From NCBI GenBank assembly GCA_040389965.1, contig JAZJZF010000011.1:1-64000 (forward strand): a DNA stretch of 64,000 bases. The letters are read 5' to 3'. The position numbers and the translations under genes are program-made. The DNA is from UBA4416 sp040389965 (GTDB lineage Bacteria; Bacteroidota; Bacteroidia; B-17B0; Aurantibacillaceae). Below the pieces are notes generated by a model. The model saw only the letters and a program-made list of their open reading frames with translations. It was not told the origin of the DNA and ran no database searches. Of this stretch, positions 20,401-29,571 are shown piece by piece (within the stretch, counting starts at the first letter, position 1; every line of letters begins with the position of its first letter).

Positions 20401-20687
20401 ATTTGTGCTCTTTTCTGCAGACTTTCTTTTTCTGTATTAAGTTCCGCCGACAACATGGTGGCAAGCATATCATTATTTCCTGAACCTATTTCTTTTAAGG
20501 CTTTAATAATACGCCATTTCATTTCAGATGCTGCTTTATTGGTAAACGTAATGGCCAGGATACTTTTGTAGGTGAGGGTCAGTACTTTTTCATTGGCCAG
20601 AGCAAGTTTTAAATACTCTTTTACCAGGGTAAATGTTTTACCGCTTCCTGCAGATGATTTATAAACTATAAAATGAGCGGTATCCAT
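17494..20687 (-). CDS. UvrD-type helicase-nuclease, AddA/RecB-like (broken by a scaffold gap)
   Basis: Two reading frames separated by a 10-N gap form one protein of about 1060 residues. The N-terminal half has Walker A (KSSAGSGKTFTLV), motif Ia (AITFTNKAASEMKWRI) and Walker B (LLDEFQDTS). The second part has VGDGKQSIYRWRNAD, MTIHASKGLEFPVV (motif V) and LNMLYVDFTRA (motif VI). The C-terminus has a PD-(D/E)XK nuclease signature (RPDRVV..AIVIDYKTGK). It would process double-strand DNA ends for recombination with an AddB-like partner, which is not in this window. The apparent frameshift at the gap is an assembly effect. Confidence 0.9.
19439..19448. other. Scaffold gap (10 N) inside the helicase-nuclease gene
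   Basis: Ten N separate two halves of one gene and leave them out of frame. Eight codons on the 5' side just before the Ns (IGILEAIS) do not fit the family pattern; QDTSTYQ would join directly to WQNMLPLV. Confidence 0.9.
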
Positions 20688-20705
20688 TAAGTTTTAAAGA
20701 TAAAA

Positions 20706-20733
20706 AAAAGGCGAACAAAACTGTTCGCCTTTT
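20706..20733 (-). terminator. Rho-independent terminator
   Basis: 12-bp perfect arms (AAAAGGCGAACA and complement) with an AAAC loop lie just after the stop of the 1007-residue T9SS cargo gene. A T-run follows on the minus strand. Confidence 0.85.
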
Positions 20734-20754
20734 CATAATATATTGAAGATTGAT

Positions 20755-23700
20755 TTAGTTCACAAATAATTTCTTAACTGAACTTTCTTTAGCAGTAGTT
20801 ACTTTAATAATAACTACTTGCGAATGCACGTTTCCTAAATCAAGGTATGTAGTACCTTCTTTGCCTTCTACTTCTTTATCAGCAATTAATTTTTGCCCCA
20901 TTGTATTGTAAGCAGAAATAGTTGCTTTTGTATTTTCTTCGAAGCTTGTTTTTACATAAGCACCGTTTTGATCCTGGTTAATAAAGATAAGGTTGCTGTT
21001 TGCTGAAACATTTTGAAAACCGGTAGTAACTGCAGTTCTGCAAACAGTTAATTCAAAACGAGCTGTTTTTGCTGTATCTGATAAAGTACATACATAAGCA
21101 CCTGTTCTTAAATTATGATCTACACCTAATAATTTATCTTTTAATGTCACACAAGAACCTGCAGGGATATTTTGAATATCAATAGGCGCTATCGTATAAG
21201 AACCTGATACCATTGCTTTAGCAAGAATTGGAATTACAAGATCACCATTCCCATTTATAGGAAGCGCATTAATCGCGTAATTTTTATTACCCATTTGGCT
21301 GCTGATAGAAGTGTATTGCGAATAAACACCAGGGTATCCTAGGTAACCCGGAGTACTGAACATTTTGTACGCATCCAGCATTCTGTCGAAACTTGTAGTA
21401 GCATTGTTATCAAAAATAAATAAAGCCTCATCATATCCTGCATAAGGGCCTGCAATGCTTAATCTGAATTCGTTAGAGGCAGATACTGATGTACTGCTTC
21501 TTAAAATAGGATTAGCAGCTGTATTGGCAGTTGATTTGTGAGCTTCTTTAAATGTTACGTTTCCACCTGAAGTTGCATGAACATAAAAACCCTGACCTCT
21601 TGGAATAATACCTCCTGAAATAAAACCACCCGGAGTAGAAGCTCCTGATCCGTTTAACGTGATCTGACCACCTGCAGGACTATAAACTATCGCAGAACCA
21701 TCTAAATTACTATTAGAAGCATCGCCTGCAACCAACGACCAGTTAATAGGTGCCGGATAAGGGTTAGATACTAAATTATCTCCGCTTTGAGCAGAAACAG
21801 TAACAGGTGTAGTAAAATTACCCTGGCCAATAGTTCCTGAGTTTGTAATAGTAATAGCTGAAGTAGATGTTGAACCTGTTCCTAAATATACCCAGAATCC
21901 TTTACCTAATGTTAATGCCGAAGAACCTGTTAATTCAACATATTCTGCTCCACCACTTGCCGCTTCATTCCATCCTTGAATAGATACGAAATATCCACCG
22001 GCCGAATTTTCATCATTGATGCAACCTGAACATGACATAGGAAATTGTCCGTCCCAGCTTGAAACAGTTAAGCCATTAACCGTAGGACTTAGGTTTGTCC
22101 AGCCTGTAGTACCTGAAGTAGCGGCAATTGTTTCAACCGTTAAATTACCTGTCATGCTGCCTCCAATTACACCAACCATAGCGCTTCTTGTAGCATCTGC
22201 TTTTAAAGTCACATTTCCACCGCTTGCTATGGTACCTAATGTAGGAGTAATGGAATTAATAATATTTAAGCTGTTGCCAATAGTTAAGGTAACAGCATTT
22301 CTGTTCATTGTAAGATCTCTTATTGTTTTTGATGAGGCACTGCCTTGATTCATGAACAAACTATTGGTAATGGAACCGCTACCGTTTATAGTTAACGAAG
22401 AAGTATTGGACCCTATAAAACATCCGTTGGAAATAGTGTTTGGAAATGTAATTGCACCGCCTAATACCAGAGCATTTCCATTTAAATCAATGGTACCGTT
22501 TTGTAAATTAGAAGCAGAAGTAGTAGTTAAATTTGTTCCTAAAGTTAGGCTGCCTCCACCTGTTCTGTTAACGTTGAACTGATTTACAACCTGCGTTGTA
22601 AAACCTGTGCCAAAATTAATAGTACCAAAAGCGCCCGAACCACCAATGTTCAGTTTCGATCCACCGGTTTTAATAGAACCCGAACCGGTAATTGTGCCAT
22701 TTAAATTTAAATTAAATAACGCACTGTTTCTCATGACCAAACTTCTTCCGTTTAGATTTAAGATGCCGTTCACTACAGGGCTACCCGCCTGATCTTTATC
22801 GGCTCCTCCGGAAATAGTTAAATTGCTGTAAGTAGCAGCCCAGATGCTTACCTGGGTTGACTGAGCAAAATCAATGGTAGAACCTGTATTGATGACAACA
22901 TCTGTAACCGCTGGAATATTAGCAGATTGCAATGTTAAAGTAGAGGTATTTAAAACCAGCATTTGAGCACCGGTATTAAATGCAAGGTCAGCATTTACAA
23001 TAAAATTTATTCCGGTAGCACCATCACCTACAACCAGGGCCGATCCGCTACCACCAATGGTTAATGATGATGATAAAGTTCCAGAGGTATTGTTAACTAA
23101 ATTAAAAATCTGATTATTTGCTGTGAAATTTGCAGGATGAAGACCTGTTCCGGAAATTGTACTCCACCATGATGTTACATCATCTATAGGCCCTGAACCA
23201 TCCCAATAAAAAATAGGAGACGGAACACCCACAACACTAATGTCATCCAATGCAAAAAAGTTTCCTAAACCTGTTCCGGTATAAGACCATCTCAGGTAAA
23301 CGTTATTTAATCCTTCAAAACCTGCAGGAATAGATATTGTAGATGTTGTATGCCAAGCTCCATCAGCTGTTACATTGGTAAAAGGTAAAGAAGTATAACT
23401 TACATTATCTGAACTTACCTCCAGTGACAGCGTAGGAGCTCCCGGTAATCCAAAACCATTCCATTTTACGGTTAAATTACTAAAACCCACGGTTGAAAAA
23501 GGATTTGAAACAGATTGTTCCAGACTTGCTGATCCATCTCCACCTGCCATTTCACTATTTCCGGAAGAACCGGCAACAGTACAGGTAGGTACACCTCCTC
23601 CATTCATATCATTCGGATCTATAAGCCAGTCGCCTGATGTAAAGGTCCACCCTCCTGGAAAAGATGTATTTCCCACTCCTCCAAAATCCTGCGTATACGC

Positions 23701-23778
23701 AGGAATTTGCGCAACTGCTTTATTAAATGCAAAAAATGCAAAAGCTATTGCTATTAGTTTTGTGTAAATTCTAACCAT
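20755..23778 (-). CDS. Large secreted T9SS cargo protein, autotransporter-like beta-helix body
   Basis: The 1007-residue protein has a signal peptide (MVRIYTKLIAIAFAFFAFNKAVAQ). A jelly-roll-like region follows (about 30-180, WTFTSGDWLIDPND). A long Gly/Ser/Thr/Asn-rich stretch (about 190-560) has the periodic strands of beta-helix proteins (GNALVLGGAITFPNTISN). The C-terminal ~85 residues are a type A sorting domain (ISAYNTMGQKLIAD..VVIIKVTTAK). It is expected to be exported by the type IX system. The function could be adhesion or matrix; no catalytic motif was seen. Confidence 0.85.
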   Translation of the reverse strand: MVRIYTKLIAIAFAFFAFNKAVAQIPAYTQDFGGVGNTSFPGGWTFTSGDWLIDPNDMNGGGVPTCTVAGSSGNSEMAGGDGSASLEQSVSNPFSTVGFSNLTVKWNGFGLPGAPTLSLEVSSDNVSYTSLPFTNVTADGAWHTTSTISIPAGFEGLNNVYLRWSYTGTGLGNFFALDDISVVGVPSPIFYWDGSGPIDDVTSWWSTISGTGLHPANFTANNQIFNLVNNTSGTLSSSLTIGGSGSALVVGDGATGINFIVNADLAFNTGAQMLVLNTSTLTLQSANIPAVTDVVINTGSTIDFAQSTQVSIWAATYSNLTISGGADKDQAGSPVVNGILNLNGRSLVMRNSALFNLNLNGTITGSGSIKTGGSKLNIGGSGAFGTINFGTGFTTQVVNQFNVNRTGGGSLTLGTNLTTTSASNLQNGTIDLNGNALVLGGAITFPNTISNGCFIGSNTSSLTINGSGSITNSLFMNQGSASSKTIRDLTMNRNAVTLTIGNSLNIINSITPTLGTIASGGNVTLKADATRSAMVGVIGGSMTGNLTVETIAATSGTTGWTNLSPTVNGLTVSSWDGQFPMSCSGCINDENSAGGYFVSIQGWNEAASGGAEYVELTGSSALTLGKGFWVYLGTGSTSTSAITITNSGTIGQGNFTTPVTVSAQSGDNLVSNPYPAPINWSLVAGDASNSNLDGSAIVYSPAGGQITLNGSGASTPGGFISGGIIPRGQGFYVHATSGGNVTFKEAHKSTANTAANPILRSSTSVSASNEFRLSIAGPYAGYDEALFIFDNNATTSFDRMLDAYKMFSTPGYLGYPGVYSQYTSISSQMGNKNYAINALPINGNGDLVIPILAKAMVSGSYTIAPIDIQNIPAGSCVTLKDKLLGVDHNLRTGAYVCTLSDTAKTARFELTVCRTAVTTGFQNVSANSNLIFINQDQNGAYVKTSFEENTKATISAYNTMGQKLIADKEVEGKEGTTYLDLGNVHSQVVIIKVTTAKESSVKKLFVN

Positions 23779-24007
23779 AATACTTTATTTTTGTTGTTGT
23801 AAATCTAACCCGATTTTAATGAAAATCAAAACTATTCACTCATTGCTGTGTTAACAAATTTAACTTTCCATCTTGTTTAAAAACAAATACTAAGCCAAAA
23901 AAATATAATTAACACAATTAAAACAACATTTTCACCTCAATTTTTAGTATTTTGCTTTTAAAACAGTGTGTACACATTACCCCAAAAAGAATTACACGAT
24001 TAATTTT

Positions 24008-24466
24008 ATGTTGAAAAAAATATTTTATTTCCAGGCTCTCATCTGTTCTTTACTGCTTTTTTCCTGCAAAAATTTAAGTGAAATTACAGTTACCGATGTC
24101 AATAATTTCAGTATCAACAAACTCAGCATGAAAGAGATTGAAGGCGAAATCGGGCTTACTATTAAAAACCCCAATTCTGTTGGGTTTTCGATATACCGGT
24201 CGGAATTTGACATTATATACGGCGATGTAAAGCTGGGCAAAGCAAAACTCCATAAAAGAGTACATATTGGAGCAAACGCTGAAAAATCTTACACTTTTAA
24301 ATTAAAATCGAATCCCGAAAATTTAAATCTTACGGATATTTTAAAACTTGCCAATACAGGAGGTTCAGGAACTATTCAGATAAAAGGCGATTTAAAAGTA
24401 GGAAAGCTCTTTATAAAGCGAAAATATCCTATTAATTATATAGATAAGGTTAATTTACAAAAATAA
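24008..24466 (+). CDS. LEA type 2 family lipoprotein
   Basis: I start at the ATG giving MLKKIFYFQALICSLLLFSC, a lipoprotein signal; the longer frame from 23966 adds an unlikely hydrophilic leader. The 152-residue mature region fits the LEA14/WHy fold pattern (EGEIGLTIKNPNSVGFSIYRSEFDI..GSGTIQIKGDLKVG). These proteins are small beta-sandwiches of unclear role in stress or the envelope. It stands alone. Confidence 0.8.
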   Translation: MLKKIFYFQALICSLLLFSCKNLSEITVTDVNNFSINKLSMKEIEGEIGLTIKNPNSVGFSIYRSEFDIIYGDVKLGKAKLHKRVHIGANAEKSYTFKLKSNPENLNLTDILKLANTGGSGTIQIKGDLKVGKLFIKRKYPINYIDKVNLQK

Positions 24467-24596
24467 TTGGTCTATATTTAACTATTATTTGTCGGTAAAT
24501 AAGTCATTATAGTATTATTTTTTTAGCTAAATTCATAATAAATTGTAACTTTTTTTGTTAAAAAGAGTACAAATCGTATATAAACTAACCATTATT

Positions 24597-25181
24597 ATGT
24601 CGGAAGCTGAATTGATATCGGCGTGTTTAAGAAACGATGAAACTGCAAAAAAACAGTTTTTTGACACATTTTATTCAAAACTGGCATATATTTCCTTAAG
24701 ATATTCAAAAAACAGATCACAATCTACTCAAATTGTGCTAAATGGTTTTGGTCATATCTTTGGAAACTTAGCCAATTTCCGGAACCAAAAAAAATATACT
24801 CTCGACGAATTTGTGAAACACGAATTTATTTCGTTTACCGTTAAGCATATTAAAAGTATCCGTAACGAGTATTATGTAGCAAGTACGGTTAGAGCGGTTG
24901 AGAACAAAGAAACCTCGTACGATCTTTTTCTTGATAACCAGCTTATTGATTTCAAAAACATTTCTGAAGATGTGCTTTTAAAATCCATTCAACAGCTTGT
25001 ACCTTCGCAAAGGCTGGTTTTTAATTTACACGTTATTGACAATTACACTCTTGAACTTACTTCTGAATTACTTGAAACAAGTAGTCAAACCATAAAATCG
25101 AATCTTGAAAAAGCAAGATTTAATTTACAGAAATCGATTGAGAAAAATTTAAAAACGGAAAAAGATGAGCAACCAATTTAG
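24597..25181 (+). CDS. Sigma-70 family (ECF-like) RNA polymerase sigma factor
   Basis: I choose the ATG giving MSEAELISACLRNDE over an upstream TTG at 24555. The 194-residue product has a region-2-like N-terminus (ETAKKQFFDTFYSKLAYISLRYSK) and a clear region 4 (LVPSQRLVFNLHVIDNYTLELTSELLETSSQTIKSNLEKAR, where the HTH is Y-T-L-E-L-T-S-E-L-L). Region 2 is divergent, so promoter choice cannot be predicted. It overlaps the following membrane gene by 17 bases, the usual arrangement of sigma and anti-sigma genes. Confidence 0.8.
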   Translation: MSEAELISACLRNDETAKKQFFDTFYSKLAYISLRYSKNRSQSTQIVLNGFGHIFGNLANFRNQKKYTLDEFVKHEFISFTVKHIKSIRNEYYVASTVRAVENKETSYDLFLDNQLIDFKNISEDVLLKSIQQLVPSQRLVFNLHVIDNYTLELTSELLETSSQTIKSNLEKARFNLQKSIEKNLKTEKDEQPI

Positions 25182-25839
25182 CTACGAATTAGATGAAAGG
25201 CAGATCAGGCTTATGCTTCAGGATGGGGAACTGGAGTACGATTCATCAGCATGGAACAGATTTGAACAAGCTGTACAGCCTGAGTTTAAACCCCAGACAG
25301 CTTCATTGGTATCAAAACTTAATTTAAGTATCAGTCGTTCGGTTATTGTTCCGGGCACATTTATTCTTTTAATTGGTGGTTTATCAGCTATGCTTTTCAG
25401 TTTTGTTGATTTTAAGAAAAAAGATCAGGCTATTACCAAGCCGATAGTACAAGCTGCCGATAACCAATTGCCTGTTAAAACAGCTGTTACCAAACAAACT
25501 GCTATACCCGCAAAAAAAGAAACCGTTACTCTATCTGCTAACGAACAGGAACACAAAGCCGCCATTATTACCCCATCTGTAAATACGACACCGGCTATTG
25601 TAAAAAAAGAAGAAACCGTAACTGTTTCCAAACCTGAAACAAAAATAGTTCCCAGCACTCCTCCGGTAAAAGACAATACACTGACTCTTGCAACTGAAAA
25701 GAAAAAAGAAGTGATGCCGGTACCGGCTATAAAAAGGAAACGTAAAAAAGAAACCTCTGAAGAGATTCCTACTATCAATACCTCTTCAACGCTACTGAAT
25801 TCAACTACTACAGATGAACCTGAACTGGAATTAAAATAA
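25165..25839 (+). CDS. Probable anti-sigma-like membrane protein
   Basis: This 224-residue protein begins inside the sigma-factor gene. The N-terminal ~50 residues are cytoplasmic and amphipathic (DERQIRLMLQDGELEYDSSAW). One transmembrane helix sits at about 56-76 (VIVPGTFILLIGGLSAMLF). A Lys/Pro/Thr/Val-rich periplasmic tail with repeated low-complexity segments completes it. The topology and gene overlap suggest an anti-sigma factor for the preceding gene. No conserved zinc (ZAS) motif is seen, so this is inference from context. Confidence 0.65.
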   Translation: MSNQFSYELDERQIRLMLQDGELEYDSSAWNRFEQAVQPEFKPQTASLVSKLNLSISRSVIVPGTFILLIGGLSAMLFSFVDFKKKDQAITKPIVQAADNQLPVKTAVTKQTAIPAKKETVTLSANEQEHKAAIITPSVNTTPAIVKKEETVTVSKPETKIVPSTPPVKDNTLTLATEKKKEVMPVPAIKRKRKKETSEEIPTINTSSTLLNSTTTDEPELELK

Positions 25840-25842
25840 GTT

Positions 25843-26283
25843 CTAATTATTATCGCCGAGCATATCGCCTATGCGCTTATCTATCACAAACGTAAAATCG
25901 TTTTCGGAAATCTTGCCGCAATCAACCCAACGTAAAGATTGTGAGCCTTCCGTTTTTTTAGGAAAATCGAATCGTTTATCGGATGTTTTAAAACTAAAAG
26001 GGCTTTTGGCTTTTACTTTATAATAAATGCTTATTACCTGGCTATTGGTATTAAAAGCTGAATGCACAAAAAAATCGGTTGTATAAAAATGAGAGGTAAC
26101 TTCTATATCGAGCTCCAGTTCTTCTTTAAATTCGCGGATCACACAATCAATCGTTCCTTCCCCAAATTCGAGGCCTCCTCCCGGGAGTTTTGTTATGTTC
26201 ATGCCTTTGATAAATTCGTCGGACACCAACAGTTTATTATCATGAATTAATATGCCATAGACCCGTACGTTAAAATGTTTCAT
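25843..26283 (-). CDS. NUDIX hydrolase
   Basis: The 146-residue protein carries a NUDIX box, GGLEFGEGTIDCVIREFKEE, with the metal-binding REFKEE core; the usual glycine after EE is replaced by Glu. Members hydrolyse nucleoside diphosphates linked to another moiety. The N-terminus (VRVYGILIHDNKLLVSDEFI) is typical. It converges with the anti-sigma-like gene, the stops being 3 bp apart. The substrate is unknown. Confidence 0.88.
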   Translation of the reverse strand: MKHFNVRVYGILIHDNKLLVSDEFIKGMNITKLPGGGLEFGEGTIDCVIREFKEELELDIEVTSHFYTTDFFVHSAFNTNSQVISIYYKVKAKSPFSFKTSDKRFDFPKKTEGSQSLRWVDCGKISENDFTFVIDKRIGDMLGDNN

Positions 26284-26402
26284 AGTTTATACTTTTAAAC
26301 GGGCTATTATTAATCAGGAACTTTTACAGGCAGACTTTTACCCTATTGGCGCAAATTTATCTTAAATATTACAATTATTGAACTAATTGAGAAACGATTC
26401 TC

Positions 26403-27618
26403 CTACTTTTTATGAAAATAGTTGAAATTGGTAGTGATACCAAAGGTGTGCGAGTTTCCGTTTAAAGCATATTTGGAATAAGCATAGTTAAAATGGAACT
26501 TCAGGATCTTCACTCCAAAGCCTGCAGCCAGGCCATTTACTACCTTTTTATCAGAGCGCATTAGCTCCTCCATTTCATAGAAAACAATACAACTTTTGGG
26601 CCAAAAGGCAAGCAGAAAAAATAATAGAAAAATACTTTTGACAAATAGAGCAACTACATATAAACNNNNNNNNNNAAGCGGTATCGAGGGTAGCTTTTAC
26701 TTGAATGATCTCTTTTCCTTTTCTGAAATTATACCCTACTCTTATAAAAAAGTTTTTTCCAAAAATAATTTCAGTGGCAATGGTTAAATGTCTTCCAAAT
26801 TTATCAAGGCCTTTTGAAAATTTCTCGTTGCGGATCTGCTTATCTGTTTTTGCCGTAGTTTGGCTGCTGAAAGGGTCGGTGGAAGATGTTTGATTTACAG
26901 TAGTTGTATAGGTGAGGTCCCATTTCAAAAGTTGATCGTATTGCAGGATAACTCTAAAAGGGGCTTTTGCTACTTTTTTACTAAGGCCCAATTGCATATC
27001 AAATGGCAGTGTTTCTTTTTCGCCGCCTGCTGAATAAGTCTTCCACATTTTACCATAATTTTTTGCCAGCAACGAAATGGTTAGCTGCTTTTTATTGTGG
27101 TACGTAAGCCCCACATCAATGGCATTACCTACTGATGAATAGCTTTCGTAATGCGAATAAATGGTTTTAAGGGTAGCACCAATAGATAATGTGCTGTCTT
27201 TGTTTACAGGCTTGGCAATACTGATATTGAATGAATAATCGGCTGCTTTAAACGTACCGGTTTGCACATCGTATTCATCTCGTCCATCAAATTTACCATA
27301 GCTGAAATATTGCAAGCCCAGGCCAATGGTACCAAATTTTTTAAGTTTCTGCGCATATAAAAAATTGCCGTAATTAAGATCTGATACAAAGTTTACGTGG
27401 TTAAAGGTGAGCTGCTTTGATGAGGCAGGACTTAATAAAGCCGGATTACTGTAACCTAAATTCACATCCGCATCCCAAATAGCAATGGATGCACCTGCCA
27501 GCGCATTTGACCTTGCAGGTACAGGAAGACTCAGGAAACTATAGGTTTTAAGCCCTCCTATCTGTGAAAACAGGCTTGTGCTTAAAAAAATGAAAAGATA
27601 TACCGGTAGTTTTTTCAA
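26403..27618 (-). CDS. porQ: Type IX secretion system protein PorQ (broken by a scaffold gap)
   Basis: The N-terminal signal peptide (MKKLPVYLFIFLSTSLFS) is followed by the PorQ pattern GGLKTYSFLSLPVPARSNAL..SIAIWDADVNLGYSNPALL. This beta-barrel belongs to the outer membrane attachment complex of T9SS with PorU, PorV and PorZ. After the 10-N gap at 26666 a second frame ends with GLAAGFGVKILKFHF..FGITTNFNYFHKK, clearly the same barrel's last strands, giving a stop at 26403-26405. Between gap and barrel lies an extra hydrophobic stretch of about 35 residues that does not fit the family and may be a contig-end artefact. Confidence 0.88.
26666..26675. other. Scaffold gap (10 N) inside porQ
   Basis: Ten N interrupt porQ. 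The frames on either side do not match at this gap length, so the number of Ns is a placeholder. Confidence 0.9.
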
Positions 27619-27672
27619 TGGTCTATAAAACGCTTAAATATACATTTTATTGTGCTTTAATCGTTTTCCGGT

Positions 27673-27936
27673 TTAAACAATTTTGTTAAGATGGTAGAGC
27701 AATAAGCCATACATTTTATCATAATCGTTCTTGTAAGATGTTGTGGCATATTCCTTTGGGCCGGCATAAGCCAGGGTTTCAAAACCGCTTAATAGACCTT
27801 TGAAATCGAAGCTATCGAGTTTTTCTAAAAATAAAGTTTTGTTATTTTCAAGAAGGTTGTAAATATCGAGGGAAGATTTATGGGCAGAGGGATTTTTATG
27901 GTTTACGATCTCCTCAATGATCTCATTTAGTTTCAT
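27673..27936 (-). CDS. Small hypothetical protein
   Basis: The 87-residue, mostly helical, charged protein (MKLNEIIEEIVNHKNPSAHK) has no signal peptide or membrane segment. It starts 19 bp after the end of the AlkB-like gene on the same strand, so it may be the last gene of the alkylation-repair operon. I do not recognise a family. Confidence 0.6.
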   Translation of the reverse strand: MKLNEIIEEIVNHKNPSAHKSSLDIYNLLENNKTLFLEKLDSFDFKGLLSGFETLAYAGPKEYATTSYKNDYDKMYGLLLYHLNKIV

Positions 27937-27955
27937 GCTGCAAGTATACTATTTT

Positions 27956-28564
27956 TTAGCCCTGATCAATAATGGTTCGGAAAGTAAGATTGATCCTTGG
28001 TCTTTTAACTTTTGTGGTTGGTGGTAAGCGATGAAACCAGTTGGTTTGCGTAGAACCTTTCATAACCAGTAAACTGCCATGTTCCAGAATAAGCGACACA
28101 GTATCTTTGGTTTGTTTGTGCTTGAAGGAGAATTTACGTTCCGCGCCAAAACTAAAGGATCCTATTACTGTATTTTTTCCAAGCGACTTTTCATCATCAC
28201 TGTGCCAGGCCATGCCTTCATCGCCATTGTGGTAAAGGTTTAATAAACAGGAATTAAACACATGCCCGGTCTTTTCTTCTGCTATTTTTTTAAGTTCGAG
28301 GAGCTCTTTTGTCCAGAGTAAGGCCTGTTTGGTTGTACCGGAATAGGTATATAGAAAATCTTTATCGGCATACCAGGCTACTTTGCGTGCGGTGATAATA
28401 TGTTTGCCAAAAATAACGGCTTCATCGTTTTTCCATTCAATGGTATCTAAAAGAATAGTGGTATATCTATCCGATTCCTCATGAGAAAAAACCTTTCCAT
28501 AATAAATCACTTCGCCATCATATGGCAAACGGTTTGATTCGCTATCGTTATTGAACAGGTCCAT
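27956..28564 (-). CDS. alkB: AlkB-like 2-oxoglutarate/Fe(II) dioxygenase
   Basis: The 202-residue enzyme has the AlkB fold with the iron ligands WHSDDE (HxD) and the distal His in NWFHRLPP, followed by the 2OG-binding RINLTFR. These enzymes oxidatively demethylate 1-methyladenine and 3-methylcytosine in DNA. The gene overlaps the upstream Ada-type metal-binding gene by 17 bases, within a four- or five-gene run on the minus strand. Its role in alkylation repair is strongly supported by family and neighbours. Confidence 0.92.
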   Translation of the reverse strand: MDLFNNDSESNRLPYDGEVIYYGKVFSHEESDRYTTILLDTIEWKNDEAVIFGKHIITARKVAWYADKDFLYTYSGTTKQALLWTKELLELKKIAEEKTGHVFNSCLLNLYHNGDEGMAWHSDDEKSLGKNTVIGSFSFGAERKFSFKHKQTKDTVSLILEHGSLLVMKGSTQTNWFHRLPPTTKVKRPRINLTFRTIIDQG

Positions 28565-28802
28565 TATGCTCTTTCCATTTTTTATACTCTTCTCTCATAC
28601 AGTGTCCGCAAGATCTGTAGCCTTTCGCCATTGCTTCTGAACCCGATTTAAAAAACACCCTGTTTTCTTTTTTCATCCTTTTACCTGATTTGCAATGCAG
28701 GGTTCCGAAGATCTTCAGTTTTTTATTCCCTGCAAAATTAATTTCTTTTTTTCTGATCTGTTGCCACAGGTCTGAATTATTCAGAGCGATGTGTTCTGTC
28801 AT
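28548..28802 (-). CDS. Stand-alone Ada-type metal-binding domain protein
   Basis: The 84-residue protein matches the Ada N-terminal zinc domain: FAGNKKLKIFGTLHCKSGKRM, then ENRVFFKSGSEAMAKGYRSCGHC. Three cysteines are present (one in LHC, two in SCGHC); the fourth ligand position of classical Ada is Ser/Gly/Lys-like here. In E. coli Ada this domain repairs methylphosphotriesters and triggers activation. Here it is a separate gene, 769 bp from the AraC-Ogt gene, with the Oxygenase-NA gene in between. Zinc binding and the transfer function are inferred. Confidence 0.82.
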   Translation of the reverse strand: MTEHIALNNSDLWQQIRKKEINFAGNKKLKIFGTLHCKSGKRMKKENRVFFKSGSEAMAKGYRSCGHCMREEYKKWKEHNGPVQ

Positions 28803-28806
28803 TTTT

Positions 28807-29523
28807 TTAAGTTAAAGCGTCGTGAAAAATAATCCCTAAAGTATGCCTTGTTCCTGAATGGACTTCGCTTACGCCATGTTTCATATTTACCCTGTAATAT
28901 CCTTTGCTTCCTTTTACCGGCCTAAAGTTAGTTGTAAATATGAGCATATCTCCCTTACGGGGCTTTAGTACAATTGCTTTTGACTGTGCCCTGGGTATTT
29001 GCTCGGTCAGTACAAATTCGCCACCCGTAAATTCCTGCCCGGGTTCATTTAAAAATAGTACTGTCTGTATGGGAAAATAAATATCTCCGTACAGATCCTG
29101 ATGCAATGTGTTAAAGCCTCCTTCACCGTATTTTAAGATCAGCGCTGTTGGTTTTACCTGATTGTTGGCATGGCAAAGTGCCTGCAATTCGGCAAACGTA
29201 GGCGGAAATAGTTTTTCGATATGTAATACTTTCATCCATGCATTTGCAATGGGCGAAAGCTTTGGATACATGTTTTCTCTTATCGTTTGAATTAAAGGAG
29301 GTAACGGATAATTAAAATATTTATATTCTCCGAGCCCGAAACGGTAACGTTCCATAACAACGGTTTTGCGGTAAGCTGTTTCATTGCTGTAACCAGCGAT
29401 CAATTCCACGCACTGCTCTCCTGACAGGAATTTGGGAATAAGCGCATATCCTTTTTCATGCATTTGCTCCGTCATTAAAGCCCAATCAGCTTCCGGGAGA
29501 CTATGTTCTATAGTTTCTTTCAT
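28807..29523 (-). CDS. 2OG-Fe(II) oxygenase, Oxygenase-NA (PF09859-type) family
   Basis: The 238-residue protein has the family sequence pattern: YRFGLGEYKYFNYPLPP, then LHQDLYGDIYFPIQ (HxD iron ligands), EFTGGEFVLTEQ, and VNMKHGVSEVHSGTRHTLGI with the distal His and Arg. The family is annotated as oxygenases acting on damaged nucleic acid and is often linked to Ada and AlkB. It lies 4 bp before the Ada metal-binding gene. The precise lesion is not known. Confidence 0.88.
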   Translation of the reverse strand: MKETIEHSLPEADWALMTEQMHEKGYALIPKFLSGEQCVELIAGYSNETAYRKTVVMERYRFGLGEYKYFNYPLPPLIQTIRENMYPKLSPIANAWMKVLHIEKLFPPTFAELQALCHANNQVKPTALILKYGEGGFNTLHQDLYGDIYFPIQTVLFLNEPGQEFTGGEFVLTEQIPRAQSKAIVLKPRKGDMLIFTTNFRPVKGSKGYYRVNMKHGVSEVHSGTRHTLGIIFHDALT

Positions 29524-29571
29524 GTTTTGTTTATATGTAATGGTGTGCTTAAAGAAAAACCTCTGAGGATT

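Noticed and set aside
22016..22792. Three plus-strand ORFs (110, 76 and 61 codons) opposite the 1007-residue T9SS cargo
   Set aside because: They are antisense shadows of a low-complexity coding sequence, with no start context or family match.
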